DNA from: Chloroflexota bacterium
GTDB lineage: Bacteria > Chloroflexota > Anaerolineae > 4572-78 > J111
Reading direction: 5' to 3'
Assembly: GCA_024277275.1 (NCBI GenBank)
Contig: JAJRVO010000134.1
Location: forward strand, 1 to 33,904
DNA length: 33,904 nucleotides
Shown: positions 1 through 8,947 of the stretch, one piece after another
Numbering within the stretch: the first letter of the stretch is position 1
Layout: every line of letters starts with the position of its first letter
Program-made: the position numbers and the translations under genes
Notes under the pieces: generated by a model
What the model was told of the DNA's origin: nothing
What the model saw: only the letters and a program-made list of their open reading frames with translations
The model's database searches: none

Positions 1-180
1 CGCAAATGAACAATGAACAATGAGTAATGAGCAAATAAACTCAGATAAAAAATCAAAAAGAAAAAGAATCTGTGAAAATCTGTATTCATCTGTGGATAAT
101 AATTCTCGCGGACGACGCAAATGTTGCGAGGTAATACTATAACGCAGCAAGCCGCAAATGAATAATGAATAATGAGCAAA
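1..180. repeat. Dispersed AATGA-type low-complexity repeat, two copies
   Basis: Two stretches, about 1-35 and 150-180, share a (GC)CGCAAATGAA start followed by AATGAAC/AATGAGC-like units. The same motif returns in reverse complement at 21754-21885, where it also begins GCCGCAAATGAACAATGAG. No coding potential is seen. Such stretches look like a dispersed intergenic repeat family, but what spreads them cannot be told from this window. Confidence 0.6.
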
Positions 181-222
181 GATTCTCGTGAGCAGCGCAA
201 ATCTTGTGGGGTAATCCTATAA
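102..222 (+). repeat. Imperfect 41-bp direct repeat pair
   Basis: Bases 102-142 and 182-222 are imperfect direct copies, both starting ATTCTCG and ending in a GTAAT-C/A-CTATAAC tail. They alternate with the AATGA-type repeats, so the leader of the mutase genes is built of two interleaved repeat units. No gene is seen in 1-337. Confidence 0.6.
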
Positions 223-240
223 CTCACCTAACTCAATAAA

Positions 241-312
241 CTCACTGAACTCAATAAACTCACTGAACTCAATAAACTCACTGAACTCAATAAACCCACT
301 GAACTCACCAAA
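241..312 (+). repeat. 18-bp tandem repeat (four copies)
   Basis: The unit CTCACTGAACTCAATAAA occurs exactly three times (241-258, 259-276, 277-294), with a degenerate fourth copy at 295-312 and a partial copy before it. It ends 13 bp before the Shine-Dalgarno sequence of the B12-binding subunit gene. The minus strand is open through it and encodes only a repetitive peptide, taken as chance. Confidence 0.9.
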
Positions 313-337
313 CTGTTTTTTAATGGAGGAAACACTA

Positions 338-739
338 ATGACACAACAACGCCCGCTTAGGGTTTTGATTGGCAAGCCGGGTCTGGATGGACACGACAAA
401 GGGGCCAAAGTAGTGGCCCACGCCCTGCGCAATGCCGGTTGCGAGGTAATTTATACCGGGCTGCACAAAACGGTCGATCAAATTGTAGAGGCGGCCCTGC
501 AAGAGGATGTGGATATTATCGGGCTGTCGATTTTGTCCGGGGCGCACATTGAATTGACCCAGAAGCTAATGAAACGTTTACGAGAAGAAGAGATGGAGGA
601 TGTCGCCGTGATTATTGGGGGCAATATCCCGCACGGAGATCGCCTCAAGTTGCAGGAGTTGGGGGCCAATGCCGTCTTCCCCACCGCTTCGCCGCTGGAT
701 GATATCGCTGAGTTTGTAAGGAGTGTTGCTCCACGTTAA
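338..739 (+). CDS. B12-binding subunit of an acyl-CoA mutase (methylmalonyl-CoA mutase small-domain type)
   Basis: A 133-residue free-standing cobalamin-binding domain. The base-off/His-on signature D-G-H-D-K-G lies near residue 18, followed by the L-S-I-L-S-G and I-I-G-G-N-I-P segments that line the nucleotide-tail pocket. In this family the His becomes the lower ligand of adenosylcobalamin. I place the start at ATG 338, which has GGAGGA (325-330) at good spacing; an upstream in-frame ATG at 323 overlaps that site and is rejected. The catalytic subunit gene follows 105 bp downstream on the same strand, so the two probably form one enzyme, as in other organisms where the mutase is split between A1 and A2 chains. 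The exact substrate is uncertain; see the catalytic subunit. Confidence 0.93.
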   Translation: MTQQRPLRVLIGKPGLDGHDKGAKVVAHALRNAGCEVIYTGLHKTVDQIVEAALQEDVDIIGLSILSGAHIELTQKLMKRLREEEMEDVAVIIGGNIPHGDRLKLQELGANAVFPTASPLDDIAEFVRSVAPR

Positions 740-745
740 ATTATA

Positions 746-802
746 GTAATTAGTAATTGGTAATTAGTAATTATGAATGTCCAATTACCAATTACTAATT
801 AC
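746..802. repeat. 20-bp perfect inverted repeat between the mutase genes
   Basis: Bases 746-765 and 783-802 are perfectly complementary (GTAATTAGTAATTGGTAATT and its complement) with a 17-nt loop. The hairpin is AT-rich with no clean T-tract. It may act as an mRNA processing or stability element between the two subunit genes, or be another member of the palindromic intergenic repeats in this genome. Confidence 0.8.
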
Positions 803-844
803 CAGTTACTGATCTCCAATTTCAGCTACCAAGGAGGTACAAAA

Positions 845-2464
845 ATGGCTGTTAATGAAAGTGATCTGCGCCCGGTCGTTTTGGAATCGGGTATTGAAGT
901 TAAACCAACTTATGGCCCGGAGGATATTGCCGGCCTGGACCTTGAGCAAGAACTGGGCCAGCCGGGGGAGTATCCCTTTACCCGGGGTATTCACCGCTAT
1001 ATGTATCGTTATCGACCCTGGACAATGCGCCAGTACACCGGCTTTGGCACGCCCCAGGAAACCAACGAGCGTTTTCGCTTTTTGATTGAGAATGGACAAA
1101 ACGCGCTGAACGTTGCTTTTGATCTGCCCTCGCAAATGGGGCTGGATTCTGACGACCCGCTGGCCGAGGGCGAAGTGGGCCGGGTGGGGATGGCCGTTGA
1201 CACACTGCGCGATATGGAAGTGGCCTTCAAAGACATTCCCATCGACAAAATCAGCGTCTCGCTGACGGTTAACGCCGTGACGCCCGTTATTTTGGCAATG
1301 TACCTGGCTACCGCCGAGAAGTACGGCGTGCCGCGTGAGCAAGTGCGCGGAACCACCCAAAACGATATCCTGAAGGAGTACATTGGCCGGGGAGCCTGGA
1401 TTTTTCCGGTCGAGCCGTCGCTGCGGATGACGGGGGATACGCTGGAGTTTTGCGCCAAAGAAGCGCCGCGCTACTACCCGGTCAGCGTGTGCGGCTATCA
1501 CATTCGGGAGTCGGGCGCGACTCCGGCCCAGGAAATCGGTTACGCCTACGCTATTGCCAAAGCCTACATCCAGGAGGTGGTGGGCCGGGGTTTGGCTGTC
1601 GATGACTTTGCCGGGCGAATCTCCTTTAACTTCAACATCTACGGCAACTTGTGGGAGCAAATTGCCAAGTTCCGGGCTGGTCGCCGGTTGTGGGCCAAAA
1701 TTATGAGAGAGGAGTTTGGGGCGCAAAAGCCCGGTACTATGCAAATGAAGATGATTGCCGGCGGCGGCGGCAGCGGGCTAACCATCGAGGAGCCGGAGAA
1801 CAACATTGTGCGCGGGGCCTACTACGCCCTCATCGCAGCCCTGAGCGGGACTCAAACCAGCGCGTTATGCTGCTACGACGAAGCCTACACCATCCCCACG
1901 CCCAAGGCCCAGCTTATTTCGCTGCGCACCATGCAAATTTTGGCCGACGAGATTGGCCTGTCCGACACGGTTGACCCGCTGGCCGGGTCTTACTACATAG
2001 AGCGGCTAACCGCGGAGATGGAGCAGCGGATTGTGGCCGAGATGCGCCAGGTTGATGAGGAGTGGGGCGGGATTGTCAAGGCCGTGAGCGAGGGGCTGGT
2101 GCAACAAAAGGTCTCCCGGCAAGCGTATGAGTACGAGCGCAAGGTGCAGAACGGCGAGATTGTCAAAGTCGGCGCTAACAAATATCGGGTAGAAGACGAA
2201 GCAGAGAAGATTCCCGAAGTCGAGCTACATTCCTACCGCACGGAGGCCAGAGACGAGCAGCTACAACGTCTGGCTCAGGTCAAACAAGAACGGGATGCGG
2301 TTGAGGTGGAGGCGGCCTTGAATGAGGTTCGAGACGTTTGCCAAAGCGGCCAGAACGTGATGCCTACGATGATGCGAGCCGTGCAGGCTTATTGCAGCCT
2401 GGGCGAGATTATCGAAGTGATGAAGGAGACTCTGGGCGAGTTCCAGGAGCCGGTTACGTTGTAA
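845..2464 (+). CDS. B12-dependent acyl-CoA mutase, catalytic (large) subunit
   Basis: A 539-residue protein of the methylmalonyl-CoA mutase catalytic-domain family, which rearranges carbon skeletons of acyl-CoAs using adenosylcobalamin. Family landmarks are R-Q-Y-T-G-F-G-T (Y64, equivalent to catalytic Tyr89 of the Propionibacterium enzyme), A-F-D-L-P-S-Q-M-G (91-99), Q-N-D-I-L-K-E-Y (172-179), P-S-L-R (R194, equivalent to the carboxylate-binding Arg207) and G-Y-H (H219, equivalent to His244). However, the usual T-H-S-Q-T-S-G segment reads M-I-A-G-G-G-G-S-G (303-311), and the G-H-T-Q...H-T-N segment reads G-T-Q-T-S-A-L-C-C-Y (335-344). The substrate may therefore not be methylmalonyl-CoA. The start at 845 is set by AAGGAGGT (831-838); an in-frame ATG at 773 would place 24 unrelated residues inside the hairpin. 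The B12-binding domain is supplied by the gene at 338-739. Confidence 0.9.
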   Translation: MAVNESDLRPVVLESGIEVKPTYGPEDIAGLDLEQELGQPGEYPFTRGIHRYMYRYRPWTMRQYTGFGTPQETNERFRFLIENGQNALNVAFDLPSQMGLDSDDPLAEGEVGRVGMAVDTLRDMEVAFKDIPIDKISVSLTVNAVTPVILAMYLATAEKYGVPREQVRGTTQNDILKEYIGRGAWIFPVEPSLRMTGDTLEFCAKEAPRYYPVSVCGYHIRESGATPAQEIGYAYAIAKAYIQEVVGRGLAVDDFAGRISFNFNIYGNLWEQIAKFRAGRRLWAKIMREEFGAQKPGTMQMKMIAGGGGSGLTIEEPENNIVRGAYYALIAALSGTQTSALCCYDEAYTIPTPKAQLISLRTMQILADEIGLSDTVDPLAGSYYIERLTAEMEQRIVAEMRQVDEEWGGIVKAVSEGLVQQKVSRQAYEYERKVQNGEIVKVGANKYRVEDEAEKIPEVELHSYRTEARDEQLQRLAQVKQERDAVEVEAALNEVRDVCQSGQNVMPTMMRAVQAYCSLGEIIEVMKETLGEFQEPVTL

Positions 2465-2618
2465 AGTCAGATTATTGTGTGGCATATGTAGCCCTGGCTG
2501 CTACCGACTGATCGTTTGAACAATTTCTCAAAGCTGAGATTTGGCCGACCGGTGGATTTGCCATTGATGAAACTGTAAAGCATAATACCGGCTTGGTAAT
2601 AAGACCGGGTAATGCTTG

Positions 2619-3842
2619 ATGACAGTTTTTTTCTATTACATCCTCGAATACGTTAAGGTTTTTGTTAGAACGCTGTGGTTATCAGCTTTTATAGCTCTGG
2701 CGGTTGGCGTGCTGATGGCTATTGTCATTACCGCGCTTGACATCTTTTTATTTCGACGCAGTGACTGGAAAGACGCCGATAAAAGACCCAAATCGCTTAA
2801 AGAGTTAGGTTCGCTGCTTATTGTTACAGACCGGATTGTATTGGCCGTACTCCTGGTCAGCGTTTTATTTGTTGGCGGCTATCGTGTTTTTACGGTTGTT
2901 CCGGAAGAAGTGGCATCTATTCCTTCGCCCACTCGACCCCCTTCTCCAACGCCAACCTGGCCTGCAACCGCTGTTTTTACGGCCGAGCCTTCGGCTATTG
3001 CTACGCCAACCCCTTTGCCCACCAATACACCCACAATTACGCCAGTACCCTTGCCTACTGATACGCCAACCGCCACATTCACCCCCGGACCGCCGCCAAC
3101 CGAAACTTTTACGCCTGTTCCTACAGCGCCGCCCACTGCCACATTTACGCCTGTTCCACAAACCTCTTTGTCTTCTCCATCTTCATCTGCACCTGCGCCA
3201 CAATCTTCTTCCCCGGCTCCATCTGCGCCCGATGCCGCATCATCAGTCGCATCTTCCCCAAACCCTGCTCCCGTTCCGGCGTCGTCTGCTCAAGAATCGC
3301 TGTGCAATAAGAGCGTAGCCGGCGACGGCGTTTTTCTTAATCTCTGGAAAAAGTACCAGAACAAACTGGGGTGTCCCCGCGAAGAAAGGCAGTTGCAAGC
3401 CGATTCGGTCTATTTTGTCGAACAGTGGTTTGAGTACGGCCACTTATTTTTCTTAAGTAGCGACCTTGAGAACAAGGTAATTGCAGCCTACGGAACGCCG
3501 CTGGGCGGGGAAGCCGGAACCGGCGCCTGGCAATCTTTTCCAAGCGAACCCTGGCCCGGGTTAGATCACAACTTCTGCTTTGACGGTCAGGGCTTAGACA
3601 AACCCATTTTTGACAACTTTAACGAGGTGTGGTGCTTTGAAACCGGCGTTAAGGACAAACTGGGGCTGCCGGTAGATTTTGACAGCAGCACCAGAGCAAG
3701 AGTTTATTGGGCCGATAACTCCAAGCATATCATGCTGCAACATTTTGATAAAGGCTTTATTTTACGCGACAGCGATGGGGCAACCAATGGTATGGCTTAT
3801 ATCTTTCTAAATAATGGCACATATATACGCGACTATTATTAG
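2619..3842 (+). CDS. Membrane-anchored protein with Pro/Thr-rich stalk and LGFP-like C-terminal domain
   Basis: About 407 residues of unknown function. Two hydrophobic segments (about residues 10-40 and 70-92) are followed by a long low-complexity stalk (about 95-225) dominated by T-P, P-T-P and later S/A/P. The C-terminal region of about 175 residues contains K-L-G-C-P, P-L-G-G and K-L-G-L-P turns, which resemble LGFP-type repeats. I infer that the C-terminal domain is displayed outside the membrane on a flexible stalk. The start is ATG 2619; a TTG directly before it (2616) is also possible and no strong Shine-Dalgarno sequence is visible. The gene converges on the glycosyltransferase gene with only 7 bp between stop codons. 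A second stalk protein lies at 9611-10879. Confidence 0.75.
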   Translation: MTVFFYYILEYVKVFVRTLWLSAFIALAVGVLMAIVITALDIFLFRRSDWKDADKRPKSLKELGSLLIVTDRIVLAVLLVSVLFVGGYRVFTVVPEEVASIPSPTRPPSPTPTWPATAVFTAEPSAIATPTPLPTNTPTITPVPLPTDTPTATFTPGPPPTETFTPVPTAPPTATFTPVPQTSLSSPSSSAPAPQSSSPAPSAPDAASSVASSPNPAPVPASSAQESLCNKSVAGDGVFLNLWKKYQNKLGCPREERQLQADSVYFVEQWFEYGHLFFLSSDLENKVIAAYGTPLGGEAGTGAWQSFPSEPWPGLDHNFCFDGQGLDKPIFDNFNEVWCFETGVKDKLGLPVDFDSSTRARVYWADNSKHIMLQHFDKGFILRDSDGATNGMAYIFLNNGTYIRDYY

Positions 3843-3849
3843 AAACCGG

Positions 3850-5460
3850 TCACTGAGCCGGGCAAGGTTGCAACATTTCTCCCTGTAACTCCCAACAGGT
3901 TCGCTCCTCAAACTGCCTTCGCAACTGCTGCGTCATCTCCGGCCCCCAATCGATGGCGTACACAACGGGGCCATCAAGCGTTGGGCTATTGGCCGCAAAA
4001 GGCGCGGCGAAATCGCTCCAACTCTCCACATCTTTCATCAAAATTAAAGCCGGTTGCAACAGGTCGGCCTGCTCCACAACTTCCAGCGGCGCAGACGTGA
4101 TGTTGTATTTTCCCTTTTGGGCCGCCAAAAGGGACGGTAAATTCCAGACAAGGTTGTAGCCAACAAAGCCGGCTACCAGCCCAATAACCAGCCAGTGCAA
4201 AGGCAAAACAATACGCTTCTGCCTTAGAAACTGAACGGAAATCTGAATGCCGCGAGCCGTCAGCAGCAGCATACCCGGTAAGGCATCATAATAATAACGC
4301 GGAAACCCTCCATCCGCGCCGCCAAACGCCCAATAAAAATTATGGATAACAACCACGCCTAAAATGATACTCAAGAGCAACCAATCCCAGCGGTTGGGCC
4401 AATCCCGATAAGTGGTCCACCCTTGATGGTTGGGAAAATCTTGTCGACCGGGCCGATCTTGACGTTTGGCCCATCCGGCCAAAAATGGAACGGGCAGAAA
4501 AAGAAGATTGCTCCAGCCCAGCCAGCCAAATAGCCCCGTCGCCAGGGTAGTAAACTTAAGGCGGGTATTGATGAAGACGGCATTGTGCAACGTGTAACCG
4601 TAAGGGCCAATATCCGGCCCAAAACCGATGCGGTCATAGGGCCAAACCAGCACGTAGCCGTTAAAGGTTGGACTGCCGGCGACGGCCTGCCAATACAACG
4701 GCAACAGAGCGGCAACGGGTAATCCGCCCAACGCAATCCAGAGTAACGCGCTCCATTTAAGTTCGCCGCGCACAATGAGGATTAACAAAAAAAAACCTAT
4801 TGCCGACCCAATGCCAAGAGCGGCAAAAGGGCGGGTGACAAACGTCGCCCCCAAGGCCAGGCCGGTTAAGGCGGCATAGGCCCAGCGATGTCGTAGGGTG
4901 AGAGAAGTCAACAAAACAGGCTCCACGCTGCGTTCTGCGGTTAAGTAAAAGAGGCCGACCAGAGCCAATGTTACCCAAAAGAGCGAAGCGGTATGGGATA
5001 GCAGCGAGCTTGAGAGGAATAAAAAACCGGGTGTGACCAGTCCTAACCCGGCGGCCATAACAGGGAGGTAACAGGGGGCATCTCTGCCGCCACGGCAATA
5101 AAAAGAGTGTCCAAGCCAGGCAATCAAGGCCAGAGTGAGGGCGGCTAATACGGCGTTAACTAACCAGGGCACGCCCAAACCAACCCCCAGGCTTAACAAA
5201 AGAGGCCAGCCGGGGTGGTATTTGCCAAAACGTTTACCCTGGTAATCAACCACAAATGGAGACCAAAAGGCGTCATCTAAAGCGGGTGTGGGGACCGTCA
5301 GCCGGTGTTGGGCAAAAACTTTGGCCTGAAAAATATAAGCTACTTCATCTTCAGAGTGGGGAACATGCTCAAATATTTGAGCAGAGAGAACGGCAATGGC
5401 AATAAAGGCGGTAAGGCAAATACCAACAATACCCCACCGAAGCCTGCTATTGTATGTCAC
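3850..5460 (-). CDS. GT39/ArnT-like integral membrane glycosyltransferase
   Basis: A 536-residue polytopic protein with roughly ten or more predicted membrane spans. The first extracytoplasmic loop has H-S-E-D-E (D38, E39), matching the acidic motif of GT-C glycosyltransferases that use polyprenyl-phosphate sugars. The following Y-I-F-Q-A-K segment and the K-Y-H-P-G-W-P loop are also typical of this superfamily. It would transfer a sugar from a lipid carrier to a protein or glycolipid outside the membrane; donor and acceptor cannot be told. It starts at GTG (5460) with AAGGA about 9 nt upstream. Transcription is convergent with the stalk protein at 2619-3842, whose Thr-rich linker would be a chemically suitable O-glycosylation target, but that link is only a guess from position. 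Confidence 0.8.
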   Translation of the reverse strand: MTYNSRLRWGIVGICLTAFIAIAVLSAQIFEHVPHSEDEVAYIFQAKVFAQHRLTVPTPALDDAFWSPFVVDYQGKRFGKYHPGWPLLLSLGVGLGVPWLVNAVLAALTLALIAWLGHSFYCRGGRDAPCYLPVMAAGLGLVTPGFLFLSSSLLSHTASLFWVTLALVGLFYLTAERSVEPVLLTSLTLRHRWAYAALTGLALGATFVTRPFAALGIGSAIGFFLLILIVRGELKWSALLWIALGGLPVAALLPLYWQAVAGSPTFNGYVLVWPYDRIGFGPDIGPYGYTLHNAVFINTRLKFTTLATGLFGWLGWSNLLFLPVPFLAGWAKRQDRPGRQDFPNHQGWTTYRDWPNRWDWLLLSIILGVVVIHNFYWAFGGADGGFPRYYYDALPGMLLLTARGIQISVQFLRQKRIVLPLHWLVIGLVAGFVGYNLVWNLPSLLAAQKGKYNITSAPLEVVEQADLLQPALILMKDVESWSDFAAPFAANSPTLDGPVVYAIDWGPEMTQQLRRQFEERTCWELQGEMLQPCPAQ

Positions 5461-5611
5461 GTATTATAGTCCTTCAGAAAAGTTTTTGCCCACAATATGC
5501 GTAATGAATGATGCGTAAGGGAATTTCACGCATCACGCATCAGAAAACCACTAACATCAATGGAAAGAACTTTTCTGGGTAGCTATACGTATCGCAAGAG
5601 GCAGTTTCATT

Positions 5612-6202
5612 TTACAACAACGGTCCTACAATGGCCTCTAATTCTTCAAGTGTAATCTCGCCAATTTGGGTGTGCTGAATAAAACCATTGCGGTCAATAA
5701 TAAAGCTGGTGGGCAACCCTTGTACCCGGTAAAGGTCTACCACCTCGGTTTGAGTATCCAGCAGAACGGGAAAGGTAAAGCCGTTGGCCTGAATGAATTC
5801 ATTGATTGTGATGGCGTCCTCTTGATTGTTAACAGCCAGCACTACAAATCCTTCTTGCTTGTGAGCCTCGTAAAAGGCATTAATTTCCGGCATTTCTGCT
5901 TTGCAGGGAGGACACCATGTGGCCCACATATTTATCATCACCACTTGTCCGGCATAGTCGCTTAAGGCAACATTCTCGCCGGTGAGCGAGATTAAAGTAA
6001 ATTCAGGAGCAATATCCGCCTGTGGTTGGCCAACGTTGTTAGAGGCGTCTGGTTTACTTGCCAATGATTGTTGACTTGTCCTAAGCAACATGCTCGCTCC
6101 CACCGCAATCAAGGTTAGGGCCAGCGCAACATTAAGATAAAGCCAAATCTTTTTGGGTCCTGTTTGTTGGTTGTATTGCGTAATTTCGTATTTGTTGTTC
6201 AT
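5612..6202 (-). CDS. Membrane-anchored TlpA/ResA-family thioredoxin
   Basis: A 196-residue protein with one N-terminal membrane anchor (about 19-40), a short linker and a thioredoxin fold of the TlpA/ResA/AhpC-TSA type. The active site W-C-P-P-C is at residues 96-100 and the cis-proline motif G-L-P-T-S at 162-166. These proteins reduce or exchange disulfides on the outer face of the membrane, often for cytochrome c maturation or cell-envelope proteins; the partner is not visible here. The A-P-E-F-T-L segment before the domain is typical. The start is ATG 6202. It lies 151 bp downstream, in transcription direction, before the glycosyltransferase gene and may be independent of it. Confidence 0.88.
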   Translation of the reverse strand: MNNKYEITQYNQQTGPKKIWLYLNVALALTLIAVGASMLLRTSQQSLASKPDASNNVGQPQADIAPEFTLISLTGENVALSDYAGQVVMINMWATWCPPCKAEMPEINAFYEAHKQEGFVVLAVNNQEDAITINEFIQANGFTFPVLLDTQTEVVDLYRVQGLPTSFIIDRNGFIQHTQIGEITLEELEAIVGPLL

Positions 6203-6248
6203 AATCCATCCACGGTTTTAGCAATTTCTGAGACATCCATTCCATAAG

Positions 6249-6429
6249 TAACCCAAGTTGCTACCTGACCAACCAACAGTCAGAAAATCAATGATTCAGC
6301 GCCAAGTAAGCCAGAAGTAGGAAGTATGGAGTAGGGAGTATGGAGTAGGGAGTATGAAGATTTTACCCCTAATCCCTACTGCTTACTTCCTACTCCCCGG
6401 TTTGATGATACAGGTGGCAACTTGAGTTA
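6249..6429. repeat. Nested palindromic element, MITE-like
   Basis: Outer arms 6249-6267 and 6411-6429 pair at 17 of 19 positions. Inside lies a second inverted repeat built of AGTAGGAAGTA and GGAGTAGGGAGTAT units (about 6316-6359 against 6367-6396), which includes a 14-bp tandem duplication. The heptamer TAAGTAA occurs at both edges (6245-6251 and 6428-6434), overlapping the arm ends, and could be a target duplication. No coding sequence is seen in 6203-6646 apart from this element and the terminator at 6497-6538. Confidence 0.65.
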
Positions 6430-6496
6430 AGTAATTGAAGCAATACTTTACCCAACGATCCCTTTTAAATCAAATGAGGGCATCTCAACTGAAAAT

Positions 6497-6538
6497 AAAC
6501 ACGTCCATGTGTGGTGTACCAAACACATGGACGTGTTT
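6497..6538 (-). terminator. Strong hairpin terminator downstream of maeB
   Basis: A 16-bp perfect stem, 6497-6512 with 6523-6538 (AAACACGTCCATGTGT and its complement), with a 10-nt loop. On the minus strand it is followed by ATTTTC. It lies about 110 nt past the maeB stop codon and is the best candidate for its Rho-independent terminator. Confidence 0.8.
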
Positions 6539-6646
6539 TGTTGTTCAAACTCAGTAGACCCAATTTGTTTGGCTCCAAGCCGGTTTACAAGCAGCGTTTG
6601 GGGGTTACAAACCCCCTCAGAGCAAATTCTACTGCCGGCAAACTAA

Positions 6647-8893
6647 CTACTCCCGGCTTTGAGCGTCAATAACGGCCATAGCGGCAATATTGACAATATC
6701 GCGGACTTCCGCGCCGCGTTGTAGTATATGAACCGGCTTGTTCATCCCCAGCAGCACCGGCCCAATGGTTTCAATGCCGCCGAGTCGTTGCATAAGTTTG
6801 TAAGAAATATTAGCCGCTTCCAGACTAGGGAAGATGAGTACGTTGGCGTCTCTAACCTGGCTAAAGGGATACAACTCGTCAACCAGAGAGGGCCTTACGG
6901 CAGTATCGGCCATCATCTCGCCATCTACAGCTAAATCAGGAAAACGTTCTTTCAATAACTCGGCGGCCTGCCGAACCTTGTTGGAAAAGGGGTGGCGCGT
7001 GCTGCCAAAGTTAGAGAAGCTAAGCAACGCCAAACGAGGCTCCATATCCAAACGGCGCACTTCTCTGGCAGCCAAATAACCAATTTCGGCCAGGTCTTCG
7101 GCGCTGGGATCAATGTTAACTGTTGTGTCGACAAAAAAGTAGACTTTGTCTTTAACAATCATAATGTACATTCCGGCCACTTTATGTACATCCGGGGCGG
7201 TGCCAATAATTTCCAGAGCCGGACGAATGATTGAAGGGTAGTCGTGGAGCAAGCCCGATACGTAGGCATCGGCGTCGCCCATCTGCACCATCATAGGGCC
7301 AAAATAGCTGCGCCGCCGCACCAATGCATGAGACCTGCTTAAGGTGACGCCTTTGCGCTGGCGTTGCTTAAGCAGCACTTGACAATAATTCTCAAACTGT
7401 TCGCTAGTTTGAGGATTGATGATTGTTGGCTCAAATTCAAGACCAAGCTCTTCAATTTTTTGCCGTACTACATCAGGACGACCAAGTAGAATAGGTTGAC
7501 CAATTCCCTCTCCCTCAACTATAGCGGCAGCCCGAATAATTTTGGGGTCTTCTCCCTCGCCAAAGACAACGCGCTTGGGATTATGGCGAGCCTTGTTCAT
7601 AATGTGGCGCATCAATTCCCAACCTTTGCCCAAACGCGCCTCTAGTTGTTCGCGGTAAACGTCTATATCTATTGGGCGACGGGCAACGCCGGTTTTTATG
7701 GCGGCTTCAGCTACGGCAGGGGCCTCCCATAGCAAAACACGCGGGTCAAAGGGTGTGGGGATAATGTATTCAGGCCCAAATTTAAGGCTTTCCAGATTAT
7801 ACGCCTTAAGCACAGAATCGGGTACGTCTTCGTGGGTTAAAGCGGCCAGAGACTTGGCCGCGGCCAGTTTCATTTCATCGTTAATCTGGCGTGCTTGCAC
7901 ATCAAGCGCGACCCGAAAGATGAAGGGAAAACCAAGCACATTGTTGACCTGGTTGGGATAGTCGCTGCGTCCGGTAGCCACAATGGCGTCGGGGCGAGCC
8001 TCTTTAGCCAACTCGTATTTAATTTCCGGGTCGGGGTTTGCCATTGCAAAGATGATAGGCTGGTCGGCCATAGAGCGAACCATATCCTGGGTAACCGTGT
8101 CGGCAACCGACAGGCCAAGAAAAACATCGGCTCCTTGCATAACATCCTCCAGGGTACGGGCGTCGGTCTCTTTCATAAAACGGGCCTTGTATTTATTCAT
8201 CCCCGCATCACGGCCACTGTGGATGACTCCTCGCGAGTCGACCAGAGTGATATTTTCTCGCTTGGCCCCGGCCAAAATAAACATTTCAGCGCAGGAAATG
8301 GCCGATGCGCCGGCTCCATTGACTACAATTTGTATATTGGCAAACTCTTTGCCCACAATTTCCAAAGCGTTCATCAGGCCGGCCGTGGCAATAATAGCCG
8401 TGCCGTGCTGGTCGTCATGGAAGACGGGAATATCCAGCATCTCCTTAAGTTGTTCTTCAATGTAAAAACACTCCGGCGCTTTAATATCTTCCAGATTAAT
8501 GCCGCCAAAGGTAGGGGCCATGGCCCGCACCACGTTGATAATCTCATCCGGGTCAACGCAGTCTATTTCAATATCAAACACGTCAATATCAGCAAATCGT
8601 TTAAAAAGGACGCCTTTACCTTCCATAACCGGCTTGGAAGCAAGCGGTCCACGGTTGCCCAACCCCAAAATGGCAGTGCCGTTAGAAACAACGGCCACCA
8701 GATTGCCTTTGGCCGTATAACGATAGGCAGTGTCTGGGTCTTTGGCAATTTCAAGCACCGGTATTGCTACGCCGGGGGTATAGGCCAGAGACAGGTCAAG
8801 CTGAGTTCTGGCCGGTTTGGTAACGGTGACCTCGATTTTACCGGGCCGCCCGTCTTCATGATATTTTAAAGCTGTTTCTTTAGTAATCTTCAT
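6647..8893 (-). CDS. maeB: NADP-dependent malic enzyme with C-terminal phosphotransacetylase-like domain
   Basis: A 748-residue MaeB-type malic enzyme, which oxidatively decarboxylates malate to pyruvate. The malic N-terminal domain holds Tyr38 (L-A-Y-T-P-G-V-A), catalytic Lys93 (M-E-G-K-G) and metal ligands E135/D136 (N-L-E-D) and D160/D161 (F-H-D-D-Q-H-G). The Rossmann domain shows V-N-G-A-G-A-S-A near 193-200. From about residue 430 the protein continues into a phosphate acetyl/butyryl-transferase fold (V-V-F-G-E-G-E-D-P onward), which in MaeB enzymes is thought to be regulatory. The length fits the family (about 750-760). AAGGAGAT immediately upstream fixes ATG 8893. Malic enzyme could drain C4 acids formed from succinyl-CoA, a role compatible with, but not proven by, the mutase genes at 338-2464. 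Confidence 0.95.
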   Translation of the reverse strand: MKITKETALKYHEDGRPGKIEVTVTKPARTQLDLSLAYTPGVAIPVLEIAKDPDTAYRYTAKGNLVAVVSNGTAILGLGNRGPLASKPVMEGKGVLFKRFADIDVFDIEIDCVDPDEIINVVRAMAPTFGGINLEDIKAPECFYIEEQLKEMLDIPVFHDDQHGTAIIATAGLMNALEIVGKEFANIQIVVNGAGASAISCAEMFILAGAKRENITLVDSRGVIHSGRDAGMNKYKARFMKETDARTLEDVMQGADVFLGLSVADTVTQDMVRSMADQPIIFAMANPDPEIKYELAKEARPDAIVATGRSDYPNQVNNVLGFPFIFRVALDVQARQINDEMKLAAAKSLAALTHEDVPDSVLKAYNLESLKFGPEYIIPTPFDPRVLLWEAPAVAEAAIKTGVARRPIDIDVYREQLEARLGKGWELMRHIMNKARHNPKRVVFGEGEDPKIIRAAAIVEGEGIGQPILLGRPDVVRQKIEELGLEFEPTIINPQTSEQFENYCQVLLKQRQRKGVTLSRSHALVRRRSYFGPMMVQMGDADAYVSGLLHDYPSIIRPALEIIGTAPDVHKVAGMYIMIVKDKVYFFVDTTVNIDPSAEDLAEIGYLAAREVRRLDMEPRLALLSFSNFGSTRHPFSNKVRQAAELLKERFPDLAVDGEMMADTAVRPSLVDELYPFSQVRDANVLIFPSLEAANISYKLMQRLGGIETIGPVLLGMNKPVHILQRGAEVRDIVNIAAMAVIDAQSRE

Positions 8894-8947
8894 TTGAATA
8901 TCTCCTTAAAGGGTTGTAGGAAAGCCAAAAACCGAAAGATACTCTTT

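Noticed and set aside
241-312. Possible CRISPR-like array
   Set aside because: The 18-bp units are directly adjacent with no spacers; it is a plain tandem repeat.
806-1744. Long open frame on the minus strand opposite the mutase gene
   Set aside because: It mirrors codon bias of the strongly supported gene on the plus strand and has no family features or ribosome site.
7895-8869. A 324-codon open frame on the plus strand inside maeB
   Set aside because: It is antisense to an enzyme with every catalytic residue in place; composition is typical of a shadow frame.
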